This document shows positions 35,599 through 43,760 of a DNA stretch of 64,000 bases, piece after piece. Position 1 is the first letter of the stretch. Every line of letters begins with the position of its first letter. This DNA comes from Chitinophagaceae bacterium IBVUCB2 (GTDB lineage: Bacteria; Bacteroidota; Bacteroidia; Chitinophagales; Chitinophagaceae): contig NFUV01000001.1 of assembly GCA_002127295.1 (NCBI GenBank), forward strand, positions 1,054,001 to 1,118,000, read 5' to 3'. The notes below the pieces were generated by a model. It ran no database searches, was not told the DNA's origin, and saw nothing but the letters and a program-made list of their open reading frames with translations. The translations under genes were made by a program, and so were the position numbers.

Positions 35599-35644
35599 TA
35601 CCCTACTCCGGGTATTGGCAATACCCTTTAACATTCGTACTTTC
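35599..35644 (+). promoter_or_regulatory. Island operator S6 and promoter of the 1583-aa TPR/WD40-caspase
   Basis: TACCCTACTCCGGGTA (35599-35614) is a 7-2-7 inverted repeat. TTG (35615-35617), exactly 20 nt and a weaker -7 box TACTTTC (35638-35644) follow. A third half-site lies just downstream, making a second palindrome GGGTATTG-GC-AATACCC at 35610-35626. Four half-sites or two overlapping dimers are possible. Confidence 0.65.
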
Positions 35645-35657
35645 AAAACAAAAACTG

Positions 35658-38600
35658 ATGCGCCCGGGCGGAATAATCCTACTCTTATTGTTTTTAGCAT
35701 CTTTTTTTCAAAAGGTTTCTGCACAAGAATATAAGCAGCTGGACTCGTTAGTTTCAAGAGCTGATTCCTTTTACTCCGCTAAGAACTACGATTCATCACT
35801 TGCAAATAATCTGAAAGCATTACAATGGATTCGCAATAGCAAGCAGGGTAATTATACATACCTGCTATCTGCACAGGTTATGTTGAACATTGGCCGTTGT
35901 TACAAAAAAAGAAACGAGCCAGAAAATGCTCATCGCTTTTTAACTTTTGCATTGCGCCAGTCCCGTGCAAATAAAATAAACGTTGATATTGAAACAGCTT
36001 TTGTTGAACTCAACGACTTACACCGTTCTATCAGTATAAACAATCAACTGTTCAATTATCCTGCAATTGAGGCCACAGAAGAAACATCAATGTATTTTCC
36101 GATCACCAAAGTGGAAGTTATTTCTAAAGATTCCATAAGAATTACCATACAGGGTGGCAAGTATGATGGGATAACGGACTCCGTACGCCGAGGTGGCATT
36201 TACTCAAAATATGAAGCTAAAGATAAAGAACGGCCAATTGGGCTTGTCAACTGCTACCCCAGAGAAGTGGGCAATAATTATACTATTGCACATGCTACCA
36301 ACGATACGTTGCTGCAAGTATTCCCTGGAGATTTAGTTGAACTAAAAACAAGGGTTCCCGTAAGCTGGAAAAATCTTGCCATTTATGTATCAGCAATTCG
36401 TTACATTAATTTTCAAAATAATTATAAAGAACCGATTTATAATTCCCGCTACTTGTATTACTATGCGGACAGTATGACTAATGATGATATTGCAAGAATA
36501 ATGAAAAGCCAGGTTGACGAAGTAGCACAAATGCTTGCGGAGGATACCACCGCAGGCGGATACAACGAAGTAAAAGGTATTAAAGGAATTTTTGCCGGCG
36601 AAACCCTCGTAAAAGCAATGGCGAATACTACAGATGAGCATTTAAAACTTTTTTTAGACTTTGTAAATGCTTTCCCAAGAAAATATATGGGCACACCCTA
36701 TAAATTTTCTGAAACATATGCAACCTGGGTCATAAGTAATACACCGATGGATCCAGCAGTAGTTAGTTCCTTTCTTATTAAACAACCTACTTCTATAGCA
36801 AGAAAAAAAATGGCCGGCAATCTTTCAAAGGATATAACCGATAACGAACTTATTGTAAAATGGTTTAACGAAGGAATGCTGATGGCCAATGCAGATAATA
36901 TAGACTCTGCACAGTATATGGCAAAGTTGATACAGGATGCTAGCACTGCATTAAATGATAAAACGAATGAAGGATGGGCTACTTATCTCTCTGGGTTTAT
37001 TGAAAAAAAATTAGGCAACTATAAAATTGCAGATAGTTCTTTTAAAAAATCCATTGCCCAGTTTAAACAATCGGGCAATAAAGAAGGTGAAGACTGGGCC
37101 ATTAGTGCTGTAGCAAATCTTCGAAGCAGTGAACAAATTAAAGTATCTGTGCAAACAGGGCATTTATTCCCTTACATCATTGCTATTTCCCCTAACTCAA
37201 GATTTATGGCTACCGGGGGCACTTATGATAAATTTATTAAGATATGGGATGTGACTTTGGGTAGGGAAATCGCAACTTTTACTGCACATACCAGTGATAT
37301 TAATGCCTTGCAATACAGCCCCAATGGCCGCTATCTTGTAAGCACTGCATACGATTCTACAATTAAAATTTGGAATGCTTATGATTACTCATTGATAAAA
37401 ACCATAAAAACCAAAAGGCCCGAGCTGGCAGTAATATTTACTCCTGATAGCAAACAATTAGTGGCAGGAGGAAGAGACTCTTTAGTTAAATTTTATGATA
37501 TCAGTACTGGTGCAGTTGTAAAAACATTAAAGCAGGTACATAAGGCATCAGTAACAGGTTTGGCTTTTTCTCCTGCAAACAGCGATGTACTTTTTTCTTG
37601 TGGTTCAGACAGCATGTTATATAAATGGGATTTGAGTACAGGTGATTGGGATCGCTGGTATAAAGAAAAAGGAAGAATAATGGTAGTATGGGTTAGCAAC
37701 AATGGGAGGTATATGTGTAGCCTGTCTTCCGACAGCATGGCGAATGTGTGGGATTTGGAAAATAAAAAAAGATACTTTAGAATTAAAGTACATGCAAAAA
37801 GCAATGGATACTGGGGAACATTTGCGGGACCGGCATTTAGCCCGGATAGTAAAACACTTGCTTTAGCATTAGCTGCCGACACCCTTTGCATTGTCAATTT
37901 GGCAACTCTCAAAGAGAGAAATTATCTTTTTAGTTCAACCGAAGGATATGGGCTTTTTGATGTGACATTTAGCCCGGATGGCAATTACCTGGCTGGCCGT
38001 TTAGATATTGGCGGCCCTATTCGTATTTTCAATTTTGCTAATTGGGATTTTGAATCTAACTCTTCGCTTAGCCATAAGGATATAAAAACTTATTACACAT
38101 TACCATTAAGCATTCAATTTACAAAAGACGATAATGAACTTGCCATTGTACATGATGGCATCTCAAAAGTGAATTTAAAAAATGGGAGCACTTCGTTTCT
38201 TTACTATGGTGCTTTATCTTTTCAAAACAACTATATACTCCTTAACAAGGAGAATATCGGAATCTATACTGATACGGAACTTCCATCTCTTAAATTTTTC
38301 GATTATATCAATAAGGAATTTATAGGTAAAGTCAGTCTGCCGGACTCAACAGAAAAGCTTACACACTTTGAATTAACTGCCGACAATAAATATGTTTTCC
38401 TGGGTGGAGACAAAGGCACAATTGCAGGATTTGAACTTAAATCGTATAAAAAAATATTCAGCAATATCTATAACCATAGCAGCAGTTCAAGCCTAAAAGG
38501 CTTTACTGCATTGCGATATGACAGTACCCGGCAACGACTTTTCGCAAGGGAAATGCTGAACCGAATACTTGTTATTGATATAAAAAACGGAAGTGTTCTT

Positions 38601-40409
38601 GACAGCATTATGATAGAAAGTGCAATGACACTACAGGTGACACCAAAATTTGTCTATATACCATCGGCAGGTGGCCAGGTATATAAATATGACGCCGCCA
38701 CATTTAAATTGCTGAAAAAAATTAAAATTCAAAATAGTAAAGAACTCGGTTACAACTCAGTTATGTCATATGATTATCGTTACCTCGTTGTGCAAATAGC
38801 AGATAAATTCATTACACTCGATACCAAAACAGATAAGGTACTTTATGAGAAATACGACCATGACTATGAAAATGGAATGATGGCCATTAGCCATAATAAT
38901 AAAATGTTAGCGACCGGAGGCTTTGATTGTAAAGTAAATATGTACGACCTAGCAACCGGCAATAAAATAGCAACCATTTTTACACCAAGAGGGAAAGATT
39001 TTATGATTGCCGATAGCAAAGGTAATTATCTGGCTCCCAAGAATACATTAGATGCAGTTACCTTTAATTATAATAATAACAGCTATGGATTTGAGCAGTT
39101 TGATACCCGCTTCAATAGACCTGATTTAGTGTTGAAACAACTTGGCAGAGCGGATAGCAGCCTCATAACATCATACTATGCTGCTTATAAAAAAAGGTTG
39201 AAGAAATTAAATATCAATGAAAGCACATTAGGCAGCGATGTGCATTTGCCGGTAGTCAGGCTGAAAGACCGGTTTACTGTAAAGCCTGCAACATCATTAA
39301 GTGAATATGAAATGGAAATAGAATGTTATGATGCAAAGTATCCGCTACAATCGCTCCAGGTACTGGTAAACAACAGTCCGGTTTTTGGAACAACAGGGAA
39401 AACGATTTCCGGCAATGTAAACAGAACTACACTGAAAGTAAAAGTGCCTCTTTCTACAGATAAAAATTTGGTGAAAGTTTATTGCACTAATAGTAAGGGC
39501 GCCACTTCCTTAACAGAAACAATAGAAATAAGTAGCAGTTACAAACCTGCTACTCCATCTAAAACCTATTTCATCGGAATTGCTGTTTCTAACTATAAAG
39601 ACACATCGATGAATCTTCGGTTTGCAGCAAAAGATGTTCGGGACCTTGCTGCTTCTTTTGGGAAAATGTATAAAACAAATTTTGAAGCAGACACATTGAT
39701 TGATAGCCGGGCCACTAAAGAAAACATACTGGCACTTCGGGATAAACTAATGAAGACCACCGTAAATGACAAAGTAATTATTTCTGTGAACGGACATGGT
39801 TTGCTAAGTGATAGTCTTGATTTTTACTACGCTACGCATGATATTGATTTTAAAAAGCCTACAGAAAAAGGTTTAAAGTATGAAGATCTGGAAGCATTAC
39901 TGGATGGAATTCCTGCCAGGAAGAAATTATTACTTATTGATGCTTGCCACTCCGGTGCTCTGGATAAGGAAGAAATGCTGGCACAACAAAAACAAGTAAC
40001 AACTATAAAAGATACAGCCACTGATAATGGATCGGTTTCGGGATTTGCATCAAGAGGTCTTATTGTAAAGGATAAAAAAGGAGCCGTAGATGCCAACAGT
40101 TCGTATGAAGTAATGCAGAATTTATTTGCAGATATTTCTTCGGGCAATGGCGCAGTAGTAATTTCTGCTGCCGGCGGAATGGAATATGCTTTTGAATCTG
40201 AAAAATGGAACAATGGAGTATTTACTTACTGTATACGAAAAGGAATAGAAGAAGATATGGCAGATAAAGAGGGTGGGAATGCTGACAGACGGGTAGATGT
40301 TGTAGAGTTAAAAAATTATGTAAGTAAAAAAGTAAGCGAATTAACCAAAGGCAAACAACGACCGGTATCAAGAAGAGAGAATATAGAATTTAACTGGGTT
40401 GTTTGGTAA
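35658..40409 (+). CDS. Exported TPR/WD40-repeat caspase-family protease
   Basis: I choose ATG 35658 (MRPGGIILLLLFLASFFQKVSAQ), giving 1583 aa. A TTG 63 nt upstream would overlap operator S6 and adds no signal. Residues of about 22-130 and 440-480 are TPR-like helices; WD40 blades follow (SPNSRFMATGGTYDKFIKIWD, YDSTIKIWNAYDYSLIKT and others, about 500-1130). A module shared with the 1080-aa paralogue (YGFEQFDTRFNRPDLVLKQL) precedes the caspase domain (about 1302-1583), with TYFIGIAVSNYKDT, His1380 in ISVNGHGLL and Cys1430 in LIDACHSGA. NGHG is an unusual variant of AGHG. It ends FNWVVW, like the paralogue. It is the last and largest protease of the island. Confidence 0.9.
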   Translation: MRPGGIILLLLFLASFFQKVSAQEYKQLDSLVSRADSFYSAKNYDSSLANNLKALQWIRNSKQGNYTYLLSAQVMLNIGRCYKKRNEPENAHRFLTFALRQSRANKINVDIETAFVELNDLHRSISINNQLFNYPAIEATEETSMYFPITKVEVISKDSIRITIQGGKYDGITDSVRRGGIYSKYEAKDKERPIGLVNCYPREVGNNYTIAHATNDTLLQVFPGDLVELKTRVPVSWKNLAIYVSAIRYINFQNNYKEPIYNSRYLYYYADSMTNDDIARIMKSQVDEVAQMLAEDTTAGGYNEVKGIKGIFAGETLVKAMANTTDEHLKLFLDFVNAFPRKYMGTPYKFSETYATWVISNTPMDPAVVSSFLIKQPTSIARKKMAGNLSKDITDNELIVKWFNEGMLMANADNIDSAQYMAKLIQDASTALNDKTNEGWATYLSGFIEKKLGNYKIADSSFKKSIAQFKQSGNKEGEDWAISAVANLRSSEQIKVSVQTGHLFPYIIAISPNSRFMATGGTYDKFIKIWDVTLGREIATFTAHTSDINALQYSPNGRYLVSTAYDSTIKIWNAYDYSLIKTIKTKRPELAVIFTPDSKQLVAGGRDSLVKFYDISTGAVVKTLKQVHKASVTGLAFSPANSDVLFSCGSDSMLYKWDLSTGDWDRWYKEKGRIMVVWVSNNGRYMCSLSSDSMANVWDLENKKRYFRIKVHAKSNGYWGTFAGPAFSPDSKTLALALAADTLCIVNLATLKERNYLFSSTEGYGLFDVTFSPDGNYLAGRLDIGGPIRIFNFANWDFESNSSLSHKDIKTYYTLPLSIQFTKDDNELAIVHDGISKVNLKNGSTSFLYYGALSFQNNYILLNKENIGIYTDTELPSLKFFDYINKEFIGKVSLPDSTEKLTHFELTADNKYVFLGGDKGTIAGFELKSYKKIFSNIYNHSSSSSLKGFTALRYDSTRQRLFAREMLNRILVIDIKNGSVLDSIMIESAMTLQVTPKFVYIPSAGGQVYKYDAATFKLLKKIKIQNSKELGYNSVMSYDYRYLVVQIADKFITLDTKTDKVLYEKYDHDYENGMMAISHNNKMLATGGFDCKVNMYDLATGNKIATIFTPRGKDFMIADSKGNYLAPKNTLDAVTFNYNNNSYGFEQFDTRFNRPDLVLKQLGRADSSLITSYYAAYKKRLKKLNINESTLGSDVHLPVVRLKDRFTVKPATSLSEYEMEIECYDAKYPLQSLQVLVNNSPVFGTTGKTISGNVNRTTLKVKVPLSTDKNLVKVYCTNSKGATSLTETIEISSSYKPATPSKTYFIGIAVSNYKDTSMNLRFAAKDVRDLAASFGKMYKTNFEADTLIDSRATKENILALRDKLMKTTVNDKVIISVNGHGLLSDSLDFYYATHDIDFKKPTEKGLKYEDLEALLDGIPARKKLLLIDACHSGALDKEEMLAQQKQVTTIKDTATDNGSVSGFASRGLIVKDKKGAVDANSSYEVMQNLFADISSGNGAVVISAAGGMEYAFESEKWNNGVFTYCIRKGIEEDMADKEGGNADRRVDVVELKNYVSKKVSELTKGKQRPVSRRENIEFNWVVW

Positions 40410-40410
40410 C

Positions 40411-40439
40411 AAAAAAAGCCCCTTCAACAGAGAAGGGGC
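40411..40439 (-). terminator. Terminator of the DUF4136 lipoprotein gene
   Basis: GCCCCTTC (40418-40425) and GAAGGGGC (40432-40439) form an 8-bp stem with a 6-nt loop. On the minus strand seven T follow. It also closes the caspase island on the plus strand, though it lacks a T-run in that direction. Confidence 0.75.
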
Positions 40440-40467
40440 CATTGTCCGAAACCGTCCGTACCGAAAA

Positions 40468-41046
40468 TTAGTTTTTCGCAATATCAAATTTTCTGAAAAT
40501 TGATTTAACGCTAGTCTGAATTTCCTTGCTGGTAAGATTTCTGTTTCTTACTTCATCAGTAGTCCATCCCTGCCAAACCGTTTTATCTGTTTTAGCATCG
40601 ATCATTGAAATGGTTACTGTTCCTTCTTTTACTTCCCGCTGATCTCTGTCATAGCCAAGAAATTGAGAAGGGTAATAAACACTAACATACCGACGAGTTC
40701 TTGGGTTATAAAAAACCCGTGTGGTAGGATTAGAATAAACAGGATTGTTATCTTGTCTTACACTTCTTTCTACCAACACATCATAACTAAGTAATACATC
40801 CGGACGGTTTTTTACTTCCCGCCAGCCTGATGTTTTTTCCAACTCTTTGTTAACAGCATCCCTCATTTTCTGTTCTGTCAGGTCGCTGCCTCTTTTGCCG
40901 TTCTCATCTTTATCCACCCAGGCAAAAGTTTTGTAACGTGAAAAATCTGTATTATCGTCTTTTTCGATGTGAGCCGTAGAGCCGCAACTTGCAAGCAAGA
41001 AGACGAATGCCGAAATTCCACTCCACAGTTTCAGGTTCATTTTCAT
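40468..41046 (-). CDS. DUF4136 lipoprotein
   Basis: This 192-aa protein has a lipoprotein signal ending in LLASC with lipidated Cys21. The mature part has the DUF4136 pattern: DFSRYKTFAWVDKDE, a helix with MRDAVNKELEKTSGW, KNRPDVLLSYDVLVE and a closing TVSMIDAKTDKTVWQGW-like strand. The family occurs in the outer membrane or periplasm of many bacteria with no proven function. A single gene with its own terminator; it is convergent with the last caspase gene. Confidence 0.85.
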   Translation of the reverse strand: MKMNLKLWSGISAFVFLLASCGSTAHIEKDDNTDFSRYKTFAWVDKDENGKRGSDLTEQKMRDAVNKELEKTSGWREVKNRPDVLLSYDVLVERSVRQDNNPVYSNPTTRVFYNPRTRRYVSVYYPSQFLGYDRDQREVKEGTVTISMIDAKTDKTVWQGWTTDEVRNRNLTSKEIQTSVKSIFRKFDIAKN

Positions 41047-41195
41047 AGTTTCTCCTTTTTTTTAAGTGAATTACAAACCTGCACTATAAACGACAAAAAC
41101 TATGCAGCGTTTATTAAGGAGATGTGAAAATTTTCTTCCGCTCAATTGTAGTGGAGAAATATTCCGGTATTGCGGATATAAATGCTCGTAATTAT

Positions 41196-42599
41196 TTAAG
41201 TAAGTCCTATTTCATAATGTTGAGCAGGAATCTCCACCTCGAGAAAGCCTTTTTTAACAAGTCTTTTCTTAAAATCCTGTTGCACTTCAAACTCTCCATG
41301 CACCAGGAAAATCTTTTTTACTTGTTTGGCATCCTGGCAAGACAACCACTGGCTCATATCTTCATAATCACCATGTGCACTCATACTCCGGATTGAACCG
41401 ATTTCGGCATGCACTTCATGTTTGACACCATAAATACCTACTTCTTTATCACCTGCCAACAACCTGCCGCCTAAAGAACGTGGCTCACAATAGCCGGTAA
41501 ACAAGATGGTATTGCGGCTGTTTTCAACATTGTTACTAATATGGTGCTTTACCCGGCCACCATCTGCCATGCCGCTGGCGGATATGATAACAAAAGGACC
41601 GTTTTGGAAATTGAGTTGCTTGGATTGATCCACCGTTTGTATATATCGGATTCCTTTAAAAGCAAAAGGATCTTTATCGGTCTTCATTATTTTCTGAATC
41701 GTACGATTGAAATATTCCGGGTAATTTTTTATGATCATAGTGGCCTCAATACTTAAAGGGCTATCTACATAATAATCTAAATCGGGCAACCTGTTTTCTA
41801 ATTCAAGCTGGTTTAAGGCATATAATAATTCTTGTGTTCGGCCTACGCTGAATGCAGGCATGATCAACTTTCCTTTCTTCTGTAAACAAGCTTTCTCAAT
41901 CCAGGCAAGTACCATATCGGGAGTGGTAACATGTGTATCATGCAAACTGTTTCCGTAGGTTGACTCCATCAAAATATAATCTGCCTGGGGGAAAGTATCC
42001 GGGGATTTTAATATTGCATCCCGGTATCTGCCAATATCTCCGCTGAATGTAATACTTGTCGTTTTACCATTCTCCGTAATTTTTAAATGTACACAGGCAC
42101 TTCCAATAATATGACCTGCATCTGTAAACATCACCTCCACTCCCTCTATTGCAGTAAACCATTCATTATAATGCTGCACATCAAACCTATCAGAAGCCCG
42201 TCTTGCATCTTCGATAGTATATAATGCTTGTAAAAAAGGCAAGCCTTCTGCAGCTCTCCGTTTGTTACTATACTTAACTTCACCCTCTTGTATTTCTGCA
42301 GAATCCTCTAATAAAACCGTGGTTAGATCCTTGGTGGCAGGTGTACAAAATATTCTTCCTCTGAAGCCAAATTGTACTAACCTCGGTATAAGTCCGCTAT
42401 GATCAATATGTGCATGAGAAAGAATCATAACATCCACATCAGCCGGGTCAAAACCAAAATCCCTATTCAAACTATCCGTTTCCTGTCCCAAACCCTGGAA
42501 CATACCACAGTCTAATAATACTTTTGTTCCATTCTTTAAGGTTAGTAAATGCTTCGAGCCTGTTACTGTCCTGGCTGCGCCGTGAAATGCAATTTTCAT
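41196..42599 (-). CDS. MBL-fold beta-CASP protein, RNA-nuclease type
   Basis: This 467-aa protein has the metallo-beta-lactamase metal site ILSHAHIDHSG (His62, His64, Asp66, His67), then EIQEGEV and FTDAGHIIGSAC. A beta-CASP cap follows (SVGRTQELLYALNQL) and a C-terminal RMMBL segment (HAEIGSIRSMSAHGDYEDM). Members of the CPSF73/Ysh1-like group are zinc-dependent ribonucleases of the cytoplasm. The sequence fits an active enzyme, but the RNA target is unknown. It is a single gene separated by a 120-bp repeat-bearing gap from the thioesterase-like gene. Confidence 0.92.
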   Translation of the reverse strand: MKIAFHGAARTVTGSKHLLTLKNGTKVLLDCGMFQGLGQETDSLNRDFGFDPADVDVMILSHAHIDHSGLIPRLVQFGFRGRIFCTPATKDLTTVLLEDSAEIQEGEVKYSNKRRAAEGLPFLQALYTIEDARRASDRFDVQHYNEWFTAIEGVEVMFTDAGHIIGSACVHLKITENGKTTSITFSGDIGRYRDAILKSPDTFPQADYILMESTYGNSLHDTHVTTPDMVLAWIEKACLQKKGKLIMPAFSVGRTQELLYALNQLELENRLPDLDYYVDSPLSIEATMIIKNYPEYFNRTIQKIMKTDKDPFAFKGIRYIQTVDQSKQLNFQNGPFVIISASGMADGGRVKHHISNNVENSRNTILFTGYCEPRSLGGRLLAGDKEVGIYGVKHEVHAEIGSIRSMSAHGDYEDMSQWLSCQDAKQVKKIFLVHGEFEVQQDFKKRLVKKGFLEVEIPAQHYEIGLT

Positions 42600-42605
42600 A
42601 ATATA

Positions 42606-42727
42606 TAATTTGCAGATTAGCCAACATGCTGATGTGCTAATGCTGTATTTTAAAAAATCTTTGCTGCTATTTAAAAGTTGCTATTCGAATCTTCAGCTAT
42701 CAAATTAGCTAATCAGCACATCAACTA
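42606..42727. repeat. Intergenic inverted repeat with GCACATCA arms
   Basis: TGATGTGCTAAT (42630-42641) and ATCAGCACATCA (42712-42723) are near-perfect inverted arms about 70 nt apart. Words such as TTAGCTAAT and CAAATTAGC around them recall dispersed intergenic repeats of this phylum. It might act as a transcription stop after the thioesterase-like gene. No gene is seen here. Confidence 0.4.
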
Positions 42728-43212
42728 ATTTTTTTTGCTTTAAATGACCAGGTAATGTAAAACTCTGCTACTACTTCACCTTCTTTATTTTTGCCAATTG
42801 ATTTAGCTCTTACCGTTCTTGCTTCACCAGTAGCGATAGTTTCTTCAATAGCTTTGTCAAAAAGCCCGCCATCTTCGCATACAAATGTTGTTCTGCCTGT
42901 TGCTTTTTTAAAATACTCAGATTCTACTTTTACAACGAGCATTGAAACCGGCGGATTTATCTTGTACAAATGAGCCATAGCCAATGCGCCGGTACTCATT
43001 TCAGCCGCCATACTAAGACAGGCAAAATAAGTTGAGCGAAAAGGATTTTGTGAAAGCCATTTATAGGGAACTGTAACTATACATCGGTGTTCATCCGCTT
43101 CCCGAACTCTTACTCCTGCAAAAAAAGCAGCTGGAAGCTTTGTAAAAAGAAACATCCTGAACTTAAAGGGATGTTTTAATATTTTGATAAAAGCAGGTGT
43201 GCTGGGGTTCAT
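42721..43212 (-). CDS. DUF4442 hotdog-fold protein, thioesterase-like
   Basis: This 163-aa protein shows the DUF4442/PaaI-like hotdog pattern: AGVRVREADEHRCIVTVPYKWLSQNPFRSTYFACLSMAAEMSTG, then VVKVESEYFKKA. The NPFRSTYFACLSMAAE segment is the helix that carries active residues in related acyl-CoA thioesterases. The substrate is unknown. Its start touches the stop of the thioredoxin gene (no intergenic base), so the two form an operon. Confidence 0.85.
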   Translation of the reverse strand: MNPSTPAFIKILKHPFKFRMFLFTKLPAAFFAGVRVREADEHRCIVTVPYKWLSQNPFRSTYFACLSMAAEMSTGALAMAHLYKINPPVSMLVVKVESEYFKKATGRTTFVCEDGGLFDKAIEETIATGEARTVRAKSIGKNKEGEVVAEFYITWSFKAKKIS

Positions 43213-43710
43213 TTATTCTTCTTTGTATTGTGCAGGATCGAATGCTTTCTTCCCCCAATCGTTGAAAAAAGCCGTCACTTTTTCTTTGTCATAACCTTTT
43301 CCGGCTTCTAAATACCAGGAAGTTTGTGTATGCAATAAGTCTCCTTTCTCGTTCAACACCAAAAACACAGGGAAGCCGAAGCGTTGAGGAAATTCATACT
43401 TAGCCAATAGTTCGCTGTTTTTATTTTCCTTACTATAGTTAAGATGGTATGTAACATAATTTGCCTTGACCAATGAGTCGAGTGATGAATCCTTGGTTAC
43501 AAAATCATTAAACCTTGCACACCAAACACACCAATTGCCGCCAATTTGAATCAAAACATGCTTACCTGCATCTTTAGCTTCTTTTGTTACTCTTTCAATA
43601 TCTTTTTTAGCATTCGCTTCAGGATTGTACAATTTGAACTTTGTCATATCCTGCGAGAAAGTGATTGTACAAAAAAGTATACCTGCCAGTACTAAAATAT
43701 TTTTTATCAT
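43213..43710 (-). CDS. Exported thioredoxin-fold protein
   Basis: This 165-aa protein has a signal peptide (MIKNILVLAGILFCTITFSQ) and a thioredoxin_7-type domain with NWCVWCARF (Cys61, Cys64). The conserved cis-Pro region reads FGFPVFLVLNEKGDLLHTQ. Such proteins act as disulfide reductases or isomerases in the periplasm. It is upstream of the DUF4442 gene in one operon and downstream of the papain-family protease on the same strand (50-bp gap). Confidence 0.88.
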   Translation of the reverse strand: MIKNILVLAGILFCTITFSQDMTKFKLYNPEANAKKDIERVTKEAKDAGKHVLIQIGGNWCVWCARFNDFVTKDSSLDSLVKANYVTYHLNYSKENKNSELLAKYEFPQRFGFPVFLVLNEKGDLLHTQTSWYLEAGKGYDKEKVTAFFNDWGKKAFDPAQYKEE

Positions 43711-43760
43711 TTCTACTTATAAAATTTAAGAATGCAAGTTGCACTGCGAGCCATAAATCA

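Noticed and set aside
35595-35657. Start of the largest caspase at TTG 35595
   Set aside because: It lies before the operator and -7 box; ATG 35658 begins a clear signal peptide.
18641-40409. Phage-defence (for example CRISPR-linked or gasdermin-type) caspase system
   Set aside because: No gasdermin, CRISPR, NLR or toxin genes were seen, and all six proteases carry export signals.
41124-41396. 90-codon plus-strand frame at the end of the MBL gene
   Set aside because: It overlaps the well-supported MBL/beta-CASP gene on the other strand and has no domain.
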